Assembly (NCBI GenBank): GCA_036013505.1 | Contig: CP107851.1 | Coordinates: forward strand, 7,028,501 to 7,092,500 | Direction: 5' to 3' | Source: Streptomyces sp. NBC_00510 | GTDB taxonomy: Bacteria > Actinomycetota > Actinomycetes > Streptomycetales > Streptomycetaceae | DNA length: 64,000 nucleotides | Shown here: piece after piece, positions 34,410-42,906 of the stretch | How positions within the stretch are numbered: position 1 is the first letter of the stretch | How the letters are laid out: each line of letters starts with the position of its first letter | Translations under genes and position numbers: made by a program | The notes under the pieces: model-generated | What the model saw: only the letters and a program-made list of their open reading frames with translations | Database searches by the model: none | Told to the model about the DNA's origin: nothing

Positions 34410-35738
34410 TCAGCCCGGACGGGGTGCGCGGCGGACCGCCGCGCACCCCGCCGTCGCGTCCGCGGCGGCCTCGCCCCGGGTCTCCGGCAGCGCCGCGAAG
34501 CAGCCGAGGCTGAGCAGCGCGACCCCCGCGACGTACGCCGCCACCGGCCAGGGCGTGCCGGAGCCCGCCGCCAGCCGGGTCGCCACGACCGGGGTCAGCG
34601 CGCCGCCCAGGACACCGCCGAGGTTGTAGCCCAGGGCGGCGCCGGTGCAGCGCACCCGGGGCGCGTACAGCTCCGGGAGGTACGCGCCCACGACGGCGAA
34701 GACCGTGATGAAGGCGAGCAGCTCCGCGGCGGACCCCACGGTGATCGCCACCGGCGAGCCGCTCGCGAGCAGTCCGGCGTAGGGGAAGATCACCACGCCC
34801 ATCGCCGCCGTACCGGCCAGTGCCATCCGCCGGCGTCCGAAGCGGTCGCCGAGCAGTCCCGCCAGCGGGGTCAGGACCCCCTTGACCAGGACGGCCACCA
34901 GGACGCAGCCCAGCACGACCGTGCGGTCCATGCCGAGGTGCTCCGTGGCGTACGCCAGCGACCAGGTGGTCACCGTGTAGAAGACGGCGTAGCCGCACGC
35001 CATGGCGCCCGCCGTGAGCAGCACCAGGCGGCCGTGCTCGCGCAGCAGCTCCGAGACGGGCACCCGGGCCAGGTCCCCGCGCCCCGCGGCCGCCGCGAAC
35101 GCGGGGCTCTCCGGGAGCGCCGCCCGCAGCGCCAGCCCGGCCAGCGCCAGCACGCCCGCCACCCAGAACGGCACCCGCCAGCCCCAGGAGCGGAAGGCCG
35201 CGTCGCTCAGCCCCGCGGACAGGGCGAGCACGATCCCGTTCGCCAGCAGGAAGCCCACCGCGGGACCGGTCTGCGGCAGGCTCGCCCACAGTCCGCGGCG
35301 CCGCCCCGGCGCGTGCTCCGCGACGAGCAGCACCGCCCCGCCCCACTCGCCGCCCAGCCCCAGCCCCTGCAGGAAACGCAGGGTCACCAGCAGCACGGGC
35401 GCGGCCGGGCCGATCGAGGCGTGAGCGGGGACGCAGCCGACGGCGGTGGTCGCCAGCCCGGTCAGCAGCAGGGAGCCGATCAGCACGGGGCGCCGTCCGA
35501 CGCGGTCGCCGATGTGGCCGAAGAGGACCGAGCCGAGCGGGCGGGCGACGAAGCCCGCCGCGAAGGTGCCGAAGGCGGCGAGGGTGCCGGCGAGGGCCGA
35601 GGCGTCGGGGAAGAACAGCGGTCCGAGGACGAGGGCGGCCGCGGTGCCGTAGGCGAAGAAGTCGTAGAACTCGATCGCGGTCCCGGCCGCCGACGCGGCG
35701 GCGATCCGGGCCATGGAGGGGGAGGGGGAGGTGCGCAC
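34410..35738 (-). CDS. MFS metabolite:H+ symporter (MHS family)
   Basis: 442 residues if begun at the GTG at 35738; ATG at 35714 (434 residues) and GTG at 35756 are alternatives, and none has a ribosome-binding site, so a leaderless start is possible. Twelve predicted helices; MHS signatures AGTAIEFYDFFAYG, the loop GHIGDRVGRRPVLIG and LGLGGEWGGAVLLVAEHAP, then GDRFGRRR. This subfamily (ProP, ShiA, KgtP, CitA) takes up osmolytes or carboxylates; the substrate cannot be said. A 13-bp inverted repeat overlaps the start region. Confidence 0.85.
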   Translation of the reverse strand: MRTSPSPSMARIAAASAAGTAIEFYDFFAYGTAAALVLGPLFFPDASALAGTLAAFGTFAAGFVARPLGSVLFGHIGDRVGRRPVLIGSLLLTGLATTAVGCVPAHASIGPAAPVLLVTLRFLQGLGLGGEWGGAVLLVAEHAPGRRRGLWASLPQTGPAVGFLLANGIVLALSAGLSDAAFRSWGWRVPFWVAGVLALAGLALRAALPESPAFAAAAGRGDLARVPVSELLREHGRLVLLTAGAMACGYAVFYTVTTWSLAYATEHLGMDRTVVLGCVLVAVLVKGVLTPLAGLLGDRFGRRRMALAGTAAMGVVIFPYAGLLASGSPVAITVGSAAELLAFITVFAVVGAYLPELYAPRVRCTGAALGYNLGGVLGGALTPVVATRLAAGSGTPWPVAAYVAGVALLSLGCFAALPETRGEAAADATAGCAAVRRAPRPG

Positions 35739-35762
35739 GTGGGTCCAACGACCCACGTGCGC
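35733..35762. repeat. 13-bp perfect inverted repeat at the MHS symporter start
   Basis: Arms 35733-35745 and 35750-35762 are perfectly complementary with loop CAAC. Each arm contains the palindromic core CACGTG. It lies between the upstream MBL-fold gene (stop at 35803) and the symporter, over two of its candidate start codons. It could be a regulator site, a hairpin over the translation start, or a terminator of the preceding gene. Confidence 0.8.
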
Positions 35763-35802
35763 GGGGGTGGCGGCGCCGCAGGGGGCGCCACCACGGGGCC
35801 CG

Positions 35803-36459
35803 CTACCAGCCCCGTTCGCGCCATTCGTCGAGGTGGGGGCGCTCGTCGCCGAGCGTGGTGTCCTTGCCGTGGCCGGGGTAGACCCAGGTCTCGTCCGGGA
35901 GCCGGTCGAAGAGCTTGGCCTTGACCCCCTCGAACAGGCTCGTGAAGTGGTCCGGGTTGTTGTGCGTGTTGCCCACGCCGCCGGGGAAGAGGCAGTCCCC
36001 GGTGAAGATGTGCGGGTGCCCGTGGGGGTCGTCGTAGATCAGGACGATGCTGCCGGGCGTGTGGCCCACCAGGTGCCGGGCGGTGAGCTCGACCCGGCCG
36101 ACCCGGATCCGGTCGCCGTCCTCGACCGGCACGTCGGTGGGGACGGGGATCCCCTCGGCGTCGTGGCGGCCCGCGTAGGTACGGGCGCCGGTCGCGTCGA
36201 CCACGGCCTGCAGCGCCTGCCAGTGGTCGGCGTGCCGGTGCGTGGTGACGACGGACGCGAGACCGTCGTTGCCGACGACCTCCACGAGCGTGTGCGCGTC
36301 GTTCGCCGCGTCGACGAGCAGCTGCTCGTCGGTGGCGCGGCAGCGCAGCACGTACGCGTTGTTGTCCATGGGGCCGACCGCGACCTTGGTGATGATGAGG
36401 TCTTTGAGTTCGTGCACGTCGGGCGCGCCCCCGACCGTGACCTCGCCGCTGTACGTCAT
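35803..36459 (-). CDS. Metallo-beta-lactamase-fold hydrolase, glyoxalase II-like
   Basis: 218 residues from ATG at 36459. Zinc-binding motif TTHRHADHWQAL (HxHxDH), then TARHLVGHTPGSIVLIYDD (third His region) and IFTGDCLFPGGVGNTH. The family includes hydroxyacylglutathione hydrolases and mycothiol-related hydrolases in actinobacteria. The gene lies 4 bases after the stop of a mycothiol-dependent maleylpyruvate isomerase-like gene, so the pair may act on mycothiol conjugates; this is inference from context. Confidence 0.9.
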   Translation of the reverse strand: MTYSGEVTVGGAPDVHELKDLIITKVAVGPMDNNAYVLRCRATDEQLLVDAANDAHTLVEVVGNDGLASVVTTHRHADHWQALQAVVDATGARTYAGRHDAEGIPVPTDVPVEDGDRIRVGRVELTARHLVGHTPGSIVLIYDDPHGHPHIFTGDCLFPGGVGNTHNNPDHFTSLFEGVKAKLFDRLPDETWVYPGHGKDTTLGDERPHLDEWRERGW

Positions 36460-36463
36460 GGCG

Positions 36464-37195
36464 TCAGCCTAGTGGCGGCAGCACCGGCAGGGGTACGTCG
36501 GGCCGGGCGGTCAGGCCCTCGCCGTCGGAGCGGCCGCTGACCCAGGCGAGCAGGGCGTGCCGCGGCCCGCCGACGGTGAGTTCGGGCTCGTCGGCGGCGC
36601 CGATCACCCACTTCTCGCCGCTGTCGGTGTCGTGGATGCGGACGGCGGCGACGCCCTCGTGGCCGGACAGGTCGTCGATGATGGCGCCGAGCTCCCGGGC
36701 TGCGAAGTCCCCGGGGAGGTGCGCGCAGGTGTACTCCAGGCCGAGGTCGACGTGGTGGAAGTAGATCTCCATGAGCCGGATGTACGGGATCTCGGCCGCG
36801 GCGACCACCCGGCCGGAGCGCATGACGACCTGCGCGGCCCAGTTCTGGGGCGGGAGCTCCTCGATGGCCAGGGCCAGCCGGTCCGCGGAGACGCGCAGGT
36901 CGTCGACGTGCTCCGCGAGCGTGCGGCCGGCCCCCTCCTCGATGTCCTTGTTGCGGCCGTCGGTGCTCTCGTACTGCGGGGTCTCCTCGCCGGTGCGCGC
37001 CCAGATCATCAGGTTCACCAGGGAGTCGGCGTTGCGCGCCAGGTGGGCCAGCACGTGGCCGCGGGTCCAGCCCGGCAGCCGCGAGGGCTCGGCGACGCAC
37101 GCCGGGGGCATGGCGGCCACGGTCTCGATCAGTCGTTCGGTGGCCTCTCGGAGCTCGGCCGCATCGTGGTCGGGGTCGGGTCGTTGGACAGACAC
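36464..37195 (-). CDS. Maleylpyruvate isomerase (MDMPI)-family, mycothiol-linked enzyme-like protein
   Basis: 243 residues from GTG at 37195, with AGGAGG 4-6 bases upstream on the coding strand. The DinB-like four-helix N-domain keeps LPGWTRGHVLAHLARNADSLVN and a later FHHVDLGLEY; these provide the metal-binding histidines of the MDMPI superfamily. The C-terminal part is the MDMPI_C-type domain. Members use mycothiol as cofactor. Downstream, an MBL-fold hydrolase follows after 4 bases, so they are almost certainly co-transcribed. Confidence 0.9.
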   Translation of the reverse strand: MSVQRPDPDHDAAELREATERLIETVAAMPPACVAEPSRLPGWTRGHVLAHLARNADSLVNLMIWARTGEETPQYESTDGRNKDIEEGAGRTLAEHVDDLRVSADRLALAIEELPPQNWAAQVVMRSGRVVAAAEIPYIRLMEIYFHHVDLGLEYTCAHLPGDFAARELGAIIDDLSGHEGVAAVRIHDTDSGEKWVIGAADEPELTVGGPRHALLAWVSGRSDGEGLTARPDVPLPVLPPLG

Positions 37196-37285
37196 GGAGC
37201 CTCCTGGTCGGACCGGTCGACGTCTCCACGGAGACGCTAGCGCGGGACACTCATTCGGGTGAAGCTGCCGCACCGATGCCGGAAA

Positions 37286-37301
37286 TCGAATGTGCGTGCT
37301 A
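37286..37301. promoter_or_regulatory. Possible LexA (SOS) box upstream of uvrA
   Basis: TCGAAT-N4-GTGCTA matches 9 of the 12 informative bases of the actinobacterial LexA palindrome TCGAAC-N4-GTTCGA. It overlaps a TATAGG that could be a -10 element, 104 bases before the uvrA start. uvrA is a common LexA target. Confidence 0.4.
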
Positions 37302-37404
37302 TAGGCTCGCTGTCACCACAACCGGAAGAAAACTCGTTGGCGCCCCGTTTAGGCTGTCTGGGGGTGCTGTCCCCTTGTCTGTCTTTTGAAAGGTGCGCAC
37401 TGGC

Positions 37405-40320
37405 GTGGCCGATCGTCTCACCGTCCGTGGCGCTCGCGAGCACAATCTGAAGAACGTCTCGCTCGACCTGCCACGGGACTCGCTCATCGTGTTCACCGGC
37501 CTCTCCGGGTCGGGCAAGTCCTCCCTGGCGTTCGACACGATCTTCGCCGAGGGCCAGCGTCGTTACGTGGAGTCGCTCTCCTCCTACGCACGGCAGTTCC
37601 TGGGCCAGATGGACAAGCCGGACGTCGACTTCATCGAGGGCCTGTCGCCCGCGGTCTCGATCGACCAGAAGTCCACCTCGCGCAACCCGCGCTCGACGGT
37701 CGGCACGATCACCGAGGTCTACGACTACCTCCGTCTGCTCTTCGCCCGCATCGGCAAGCCGCACTGCCCCGAGTGCGGCCGGCCCATCTCCCGGCAGTCG
37801 CCCCAGGCGATCGTGGACCGGGTGCTGGAGCTGGAGGAGGGTTCCCGGTTCCAGGTGCTCTCGCCGCTGGTGCGCGAGCGCAAGGGCGAGTTCGCCGACC
37901 TCTTCGCCGACCTGCAGACCAAGGGCTACAGCCGGGCCCGGGTGGACGGCGCGACCGTCCAGCTGACCGACCCGCCGAAGCTGAAGAAGCAGGAGAAGCA
38001 CACCATCGAGGTGGTCGTCGACCGCCTCACCGTCAAGGAGAGCGCCAAGCGCCGGCTGACCGACTCGGTCGAGACCGCCCTGGGCCTCTCCGGCGGCATG
38101 GTGATCCTGGACTTCGTCGACCTCCCCGAGGACGACCCGCAGCGCGAGCGGATGTTCTCCGAGCACCTCTACTGCCCGTACGACGACCTGTCCTTCGAGG
38201 AGCTGGAGCCGCGCTCCTTCTCCTTCAACTCGCCCTTCGGCGCCTGCCCCGAGTGCACCGGCATCGGCACCCGCATGGAGGTCGACCCGGAGCTCATCGT
38301 CCCCGACGAGGACAAGTCCCTCGACGAGGGCGCCATCGCCCCCTGGTCGCTCGGCCACACCCGGGACTACTTCCAGCGCCTGATCGGCGCGCTCGCCGAC
38401 GAGCTGGGCTTCCGCACCGACATCCCCTGGGCGGGGTTGCCGCAACGCGCGAAGAAGGCCCTGCTCAACGGCCACAAGACGCAGATCGCGGTGCGCTACC
38501 GCAACCGTTACGGGCGCGAGCGTTCCTACACCACCTCCTTCGAGGGCGCGATCCCCTTCGTCCGGCGCCGGCACGCGGAGTCCGAGAGCGACTCCAGCCG
38601 CGAGCGCTTCGAGGGGTACATGCGCGAGGTGCCCTGCCCCACCTGTGAGGGGACCCGCCTCAAGCCGATCGTGCTGGCGGTCACCGTTCAGGGGAGGTCC
38701 ATCGCCGAGGTCGCCGCGATGTCCATCAGCGACTGCGCGGAGTTCCTGCGCGGCATGAAGCTGAGCGCGCGCGAGAAGACCATCGCCGAGCGGGTGCTCA
38801 AGGAGGTCAACGAGCGGCTGCGCTTCCTGGTCGACGTCGGCCTGGACTACCTCTCGCTCAACCGCGCGGCCGGCACCCTCTCCGGCGGCGAGGCCCAGCG
38901 CATCCGGCTGGCCACGCAGATCGGCTCGGGCCTGGTGGGCGTGCTCTACGTGCTGGACGAGCCGTCCATCGGACTCCACCAGCGCGACAACCACCGGCTC
39001 ATCGAGACCCTGGTGCGCCTGCGCGACCTCGGCAACACCCTGATCGTGGTGGAGCACGACGAGGACACCATCAAGACCTCCGACTGGGTGGTGGACATCG
39101 GCCCGGGTGCGGGTGAGCACGGCGGCAATGTGGTGCACAGCGGTTCGCTCAAGGAGCTGCTGCGCAACAAGGAGTCGCTGACCGGCCAGTACCTGGCGGG
39201 CAAGCGCCGGATCCCGATCCCGGAGATGCGCCGCCCGGTCGACGGGGAGCGCCGGCTGACCGTGCACGGCGCCCGGGAGAACAACCTGCGGGACATCGAC
39301 GTGTCCTTCCCGCTCGGTGTCTTCACGGCGGTCACCGGGGTCTCCGGCTCCGGGAAGTCCACCCTGGTCAACGACATCCTCTACACCCACCTGGCCCGTG
39401 AGCTGAACGGCGCCCGGGGCGTCCCGGGCCGGCACACCCGGGTCGACGGGGACGACCTGGTCGACAAGGTGGTCCATGTCGACCAGTCGCCGATCGGCCG
39501 CACCCCGCGGTCCAACCCGGCCACGTACACCGGTGTCTTCGACCACGTCCGCAGGCTCTTCGCGGAGACGATGGAGGCGAAGGTGCGCGGCTACCTGCCG
39601 GGCCGCTTCTCCTTCAACGTCAAGGGCGGCCGCTGCGAGAACTGCTCCGGCGACGGCACCATCAAGATCGAGATGAACTTCCTCCCGGACGTCTACGTGC
39701 CGTGCGAGGTCTGCCACGGTGCCCGGTACAACCGGGAGACCCTGGAGGTCCACTACAAGGGCAAGTCCATCGCCGAGGTCCTGGACATGCCGATCTCCGA
39801 GGCGCTGGACTTCTTCGAGGCCGTCCCGACGATCGCGCGTCACCTTCGCACCCTCACCGAGGTCGGGCTGGGCTACGTCCGGCTGGGCCAGTCCGCGACG
39901 ACCCTGTCCGGTGGTGAGGCGCAGCGCGTGAAGCTCGCCTCCGAGCTGCAGAAGCGCTCCACCGGTCGCACGGTCTACGTGCTGGACGAGCCGACCACGG
40001 GTCTGCACTTCGAGGACATCAGCAAGCTGATCAAGGTGCTCTCCGGGCTGGTCGAGAAGGGCAACACCGTGGTCGTCATCGAGCACAACCTCGATGTGAT
40101 CAAGACGGCCGACTGGGTGATCGACATGGGCCCCGAGGGCGGCAGCGGCGGCGGTCTGGTGATCGCCGAGGGCACCCCCGAGCAGGTCGCGGGGGTGGGC
40201 GCGAGCCACACCGGCAAGTTCCTCAGGGACATCCTGGGCGCCGAGCGGATCTCCGACGCCCCGCCGGCCCCGGCCAAGAAGCGGGCTGCCCCGCGGAAGC
40301 GGGCGGCGGCGAAGGCCTGA
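37405..40320 (+). CDS. uvrA: Excinuclease ABC subunit A
   Basis: 971 residues from the GTG at 37405 (VADRLTVRGAREHNL); GTG at 37393 is an alternative. It has two ABC halves: Walker A GLSGSGKSS near residue 30 and GVSGSGKST near 645, signature motifs LSGGEAQRIRLA and LSGGEAQRVKLA, and Walker B LDEPSIGLH and LDEPTTGLH. Two zinc modules (CPECGRP and the CENCSGDGT...CEVCHGARY cluster) are intact. It scans DNA for lesions and loads UvrB. A possible LexA box lies in the ~200-base upstream gap. Confidence 0.98.
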   Translation: MADRLTVRGAREHNLKNVSLDLPRDSLIVFTGLSGSGKSSLAFDTIFAEGQRRYVESLSSYARQFLGQMDKPDVDFIEGLSPAVSIDQKSTSRNPRSTVGTITEVYDYLRLLFARIGKPHCPECGRPISRQSPQAIVDRVLELEEGSRFQVLSPLVRERKGEFADLFADLQTKGYSRARVDGATVQLTDPPKLKKQEKHTIEVVVDRLTVKESAKRRLTDSVETALGLSGGMVILDFVDLPEDDPQRERMFSEHLYCPYDDLSFEELEPRSFSFNSPFGACPECTGIGTRMEVDPELIVPDEDKSLDEGAIAPWSLGHTRDYFQRLIGALADELGFRTDIPWAGLPQRAKKALLNGHKTQIAVRYRNRYGRERSYTTSFEGAIPFVRRRHAESESDSSRERFEGYMREVPCPTCEGTRLKPIVLAVTVQGRSIAEVAAMSISDCAEFLRGMKLSAREKTIAERVLKEVNERLRFLVDVGLDYLSLNRAAGTLSGGEAQRIRLATQIGSGLVGVLYVLDEPSIGLHQRDNHRLIETLVRLRDLGNTLIVVEHDEDTIKTSDWVVDIGPGAGEHGGNVVHSGSLKELLRNKESLTGQYLAGKRRIPIPEMRRPVDGERRLTVHGARENNLRDIDVSFPLGVFTAVTGVSGSGKSTLVNDILYTHLARELNGARGVPGRHTRVDGDDLVDKVVHVDQSPIGRTPRSNPATYTGVFDHVRRLFAETMEAKVRGYLPGRFSFNVKGGRCENCSGDGTIKIEMNFLPDVYVPCEVCHGARYNRETLEVHYKGKSIAEVLDMPISEALDFFEAVPTIARHLRTLTEVGLGYVRLGQSATTLSGGEAQRVKLASELQKRSTGRTVYVLDEPTTGLHFEDISKLIKVLSGLVEKGNTVVVIEHNLDVIKTADWVIDMGPEGGSGGGLVIAEGTPEQVAGVGASHTGKFLRDILGAERISDAPPAPAKKRAAPRKRAAAKA

Positions 40321-40335
40321 CAGCCGGCTCAGAGT

Positions 40336-40383
40336 TTCGGCACGTAAGGTGCAGCTTTCAAGCTCTTTTCCTTACGTGCCGAA
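40336..40383. repeat. 14-bp perfect inverted repeat with internal hairpin, between uvrA and the Rieske gene
   Basis: TTCGGCACGTAAGG (40336-40349) pairs perfectly with 40370-40383. The 20-base loop contains a second palindrome (40353-40364) followed by TTTT. It ends 12 bases before the Rieske gene start, so it may terminate uvrA, act as an operator (CACGTAAGG/CCTTACGTG arms), or fold over the next gene's leader. Confidence 0.85.
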
Positions 40384-40395
40384 GCGGAGTCCCTC

Positions 40396-40815
40396 ATGGC
40401 CGACATCACCGACCTGCCCCCCTGCCGCCGTACCGTCCTGAAGGGCGCGGCCCTCGTGGGCGTCGCCGGGGTCGGCCTCACCGCCTGCGGCGGCTCCGGC
40501 ACCGCGGTCTCCGACGGCCCCGTCGAGCTGGGCGCGGCCACCGAGGTCCCGGTCGGCGGCGCCAAGCTCTACCGCGAGGCCAAGATAGTCGTCGCGCAGC
40601 CCACGCAGGGCAGCTACCAGGCGTTCAGCGCCGTGTGCACCCACCAGGGCTGCACCTGCGACAAGGTCGAGGGCACCGCCCTGTCCTGCCCCTGCCACGG
40701 CAGCGTCTTCGACGCCGCCACCGGCGCCGTCCGCAACGGCCCGGCGACCAAGCCGCTGACCAAGGTCGACGTCCAGGTCAAGGAGGGCAAGCTCGTCGCC
40801 GTGACCGGGGCCTGA
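40396..40815 (+). CDS. Rieske [2Fe-2S] lipoprotein, probably Tat-exported
   Basis: 139 residues. The N-terminus CRRTVLKGAALVGVAGV is twin-arginine-like and ends in lipobox LTAC31. The Rieske cluster motifs are C81-T-H83 (CTHQGC) and C98-P-C100-H101 (CPCHGS); C86 and C100 can make the disulfide of high-potential Rieske proteins. It is much shorter than QcrA and has no bc1-type transmembrane region, so it is an independent electron carrier or ferredoxin-like protein on the outer membrane face. Partner unknown. It sits between uvrA and uvrC. Confidence 0.9.
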   Translation: MADITDLPPCRRTVLKGAALVGVAGVGLTACGGSGTAVSDGPVELGAATEVPVGGAKLYREAKIVVAQPTQGSYQAFSAVCTHQGCTCDKVEGTALSCPCHGSVFDAATGAVRNGPATKPLTKVDVQVKEGKLVAVTGA

Positions 40816-40854
40816 GACGGCGGGAATGTCACCGTCAATCAGTAGGGTGGGGGC

Positions 40855-42906
40855 ATGGCCGATCCCTCCAGCTACCGCCCCAAGCCGGGACAGATTCCGG
40901 ACTCCCCCGGGGTGTACAAGTTCCGGGACCAGCACGGCCGGGTGATCTACGTCGGGAAGGCGAAGAGCCTGCGCCAGCGGCTCTCCTCGTACTTCCAGGA
41001 CATCGCGAACCTGCACCAGCGCACCCGCACGATGGTCACCACCGCCGCCTCCGTGGAATGGACGGTGGTGACCACCGAGGTCGAGGCGCTGCAGCTGGAG
41101 TACTCCTGGATCAAGGAGTTCGACCCGCGCTTCAACGTGAAGTACCGGGACGACAAGAGCTATCCCTCGCTCGCCGTCACCCTGAACGAGGAGTTCCCCC
41201 GCGTCCAGGTGATGCGCGGCCCCAAGCGCAAGGGCGTGCGCTACTTCGGCCCCTACGCGCACGCCTGGGCGATCCGCGAGACCGTGGACCTGCTGCTGCG
41301 GGTCTTCCCCGTGCGCACCTGCTCCTCCGGGGTGTTCAAGCGTTCCGCGCAGATCGGCCGCCCCTGCCTGCTGGGTTACATCGGCAAGTGCTCGGCCCCC
41401 TGCGTCGGCCGGGTCAGCGCCGAGGAGCACCGCGAACTGGCCGAGGAGTTCTGCGACTTCATGGCCGGCCGCACCGGCACCTACCTGCGCCGCCTGGAGC
41501 AGCAGATGAGGGACGCGGCGGCCGCGATGGAGTACGAGAAGGCGGCCCGGCTCCGGGACGACATCGAGGCACTCAAGCGTGCCCTGGAGAAGAACGCGGT
41601 CGTCCTCGCCGACGCCACCGACGCCGACCTGATCGCCGTCGCCGAGGACGAGCTGGAGGCCGCCGTCCAGATCTTCCACGTCCGCGGCGGCCGGGTGCGC
41701 GGTCAACGCGGCTGGGTCACCGACCGGGTCGAGGAGGTCGGCACCGCCGGGCTGGTCGAGCACGCCCTGCAGCAGCTGTACGGCGAGGAGCGGGGCGAGG
41801 GGGTGCCCAAGGAGGTGCTGGTGCCCGCGCTGCCCGAGCCGTACGAGCCGGTCCAGCAGTGGCTCACCGAGCGCCGCGGCTCCCAGGTCAGCCTGCGGAT
41901 ACCGCAGCGCGGCGACAAGAAGGACCTGATGGCCACCGTGCAGCGCAACGCCCAGCAGGCGCTGGTGCTGCACAAGACCAGGCGCGCCTCCGACCTGACC
42001 ACGCGCTCCCGCGCGCTGGAGGAGATCGCGCAGGCCCTGGACCTGGACTCGGCGCCGCTGCGCATCGAGTGCTTCGACATCTCCCACCTCCAGGGCGACG
42101 ACGTCGTCGCCTCGATGGTGGTCTTCGAGGACGGACTGGCCCGCAAGAGCGAGTACCGCCGCTTCCAGATCAAGAGCTTCGCCGGCCAGGACGACGTCCG
42201 GTCGATGCACGAGGTGGTCTCCCGGCGCTTCCGCCGCTACCTGCTGGAGAAGCAGAAGACCGGCGAGTGGGTCGACGGGGACGGCGACGGCGACGGTGGC
42301 GAGGAGGGCCGCGGCGAGGTCGCCGGCGGTCCCATCGACCCCGACACGGGCAGGCCGCGCAAGTTCGCCTACCCGCCGCAGCTGGTCGTCGTCGACGGCG
42401 GGCAGCCCCAGGTCGCCGCCGCCCGGCGGGCCCTGGAGGAGCTCGGCGTGGAGGACGTGGCCGTGTGCGGCCTCGCCAAGCGCCTGGAGGAGGTCTGGCT
42501 GCCCGGCGAGGACGACCCGGTGATCCTCCCGCGCACCAGCGAGGGCCTGTACCTGCTGCAGCGGGTCCGCGACGAGGCCCACCGCTTCGCCATCGCCTAC
42601 CAGCGCAACAAGCGTTCCAAGTCGATGAAGGCCGGTGCCCTGGACTCGGTGCCGGGCCTGGGCGAGAGCCGCCGCCAGGCGCTGCTGAAGCACTTCGGCT
42701 CGCTCAAGCGGCTGCGGGCGGCCACGGTCGAGCAGATCTGCGAGGTCCCCGGGGTCGGCCGGCGCACCGCCGAGGCCGTGCTCGCCGCGCTGGCCGGGGC
42801 CGCCCCGGCCGGACCGGCGGTGAACACCGCCACAGGAGAGATCATTGAGGAAGAGGGGACGGCCGGTCCCGTGACCGTCCCCACGGAACGGGGGCACAGC
42901 TCATGA
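40855..42906 (+). CDS. uvrC: Excinuclease ABC subunit C
   Basis: 683 residues. N-terminal GIY-YIG nuclease (GVYKFRDQHGRVIYVGKAKSL), a UVR domain (MEYEKAARLRDDIEALKRAL), the RNase H-like second nuclease (RIECFDISHLQGDDVVASMV and VVDGGQPQV) and C-terminal helix-hairpin-helix pair (SVPGLGESRRQALLKHFG, VPGVGRRTAEAVLAAL). An acidic insert near residue 475 contains a DGDGDGD repeat. It makes both incisions around lesions. Its stop overlaps the rapZ start (ATGA), the first of three coupled junctions. Confidence 0.97.
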   Translation: MADPSSYRPKPGQIPDSPGVYKFRDQHGRVIYVGKAKSLRQRLSSYFQDIANLHQRTRTMVTTAASVEWTVVTTEVEALQLEYSWIKEFDPRFNVKYRDDKSYPSLAVTLNEEFPRVQVMRGPKRKGVRYFGPYAHAWAIRETVDLLLRVFPVRTCSSGVFKRSAQIGRPCLLGYIGKCSAPCVGRVSAEEHRELAEEFCDFMAGRTGTYLRRLEQQMRDAAAAMEYEKAARLRDDIEALKRALEKNAVVLADATDADLIAVAEDELEAAVQIFHVRGGRVRGQRGWVTDRVEEVGTAGLVEHALQQLYGEERGEGVPKEVLVPALPEPYEPVQQWLTERRGSQVSLRIPQRGDKKDLMATVQRNAQQALVLHKTRRASDLTTRSRALEEIAQALDLDSAPLRIECFDISHLQGDDVVASMVVFEDGLARKSEYRRFQIKSFAGQDDVRSMHEVVSRRFRRYLLEKQKTGEWVDGDGDGDGGEEGRGEVAGGPIDPDTGRPRKFAYPPQLVVVDGGQPQVAAARRALEELGVEDVAVCGLAKRLEEVWLPGEDDPVILPRTSEGLYLLQRVRDEAHRFAIAYQRNKRSKSMKAGALDSVPGLGESRRQALLKHFGSLKRLRAATVEQICEVPGVGRRTAEAVLAALAGAAPAGPAVNTATGEIIEEEGTAGPVTVPTERGHSS

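Noticed and set aside
37237..40209. 990-codon open frame opposite uvrA
   Set aside because: A shadow of uvrA with Asp/Val/Leu/His-rich sequence and no motif.
42270..42330. Acidic DGDGDG stretch in uvrC as a calcium-binding domain
   Set aside because: A short low-complexity insert in a variable linker; no EF-hand pattern.
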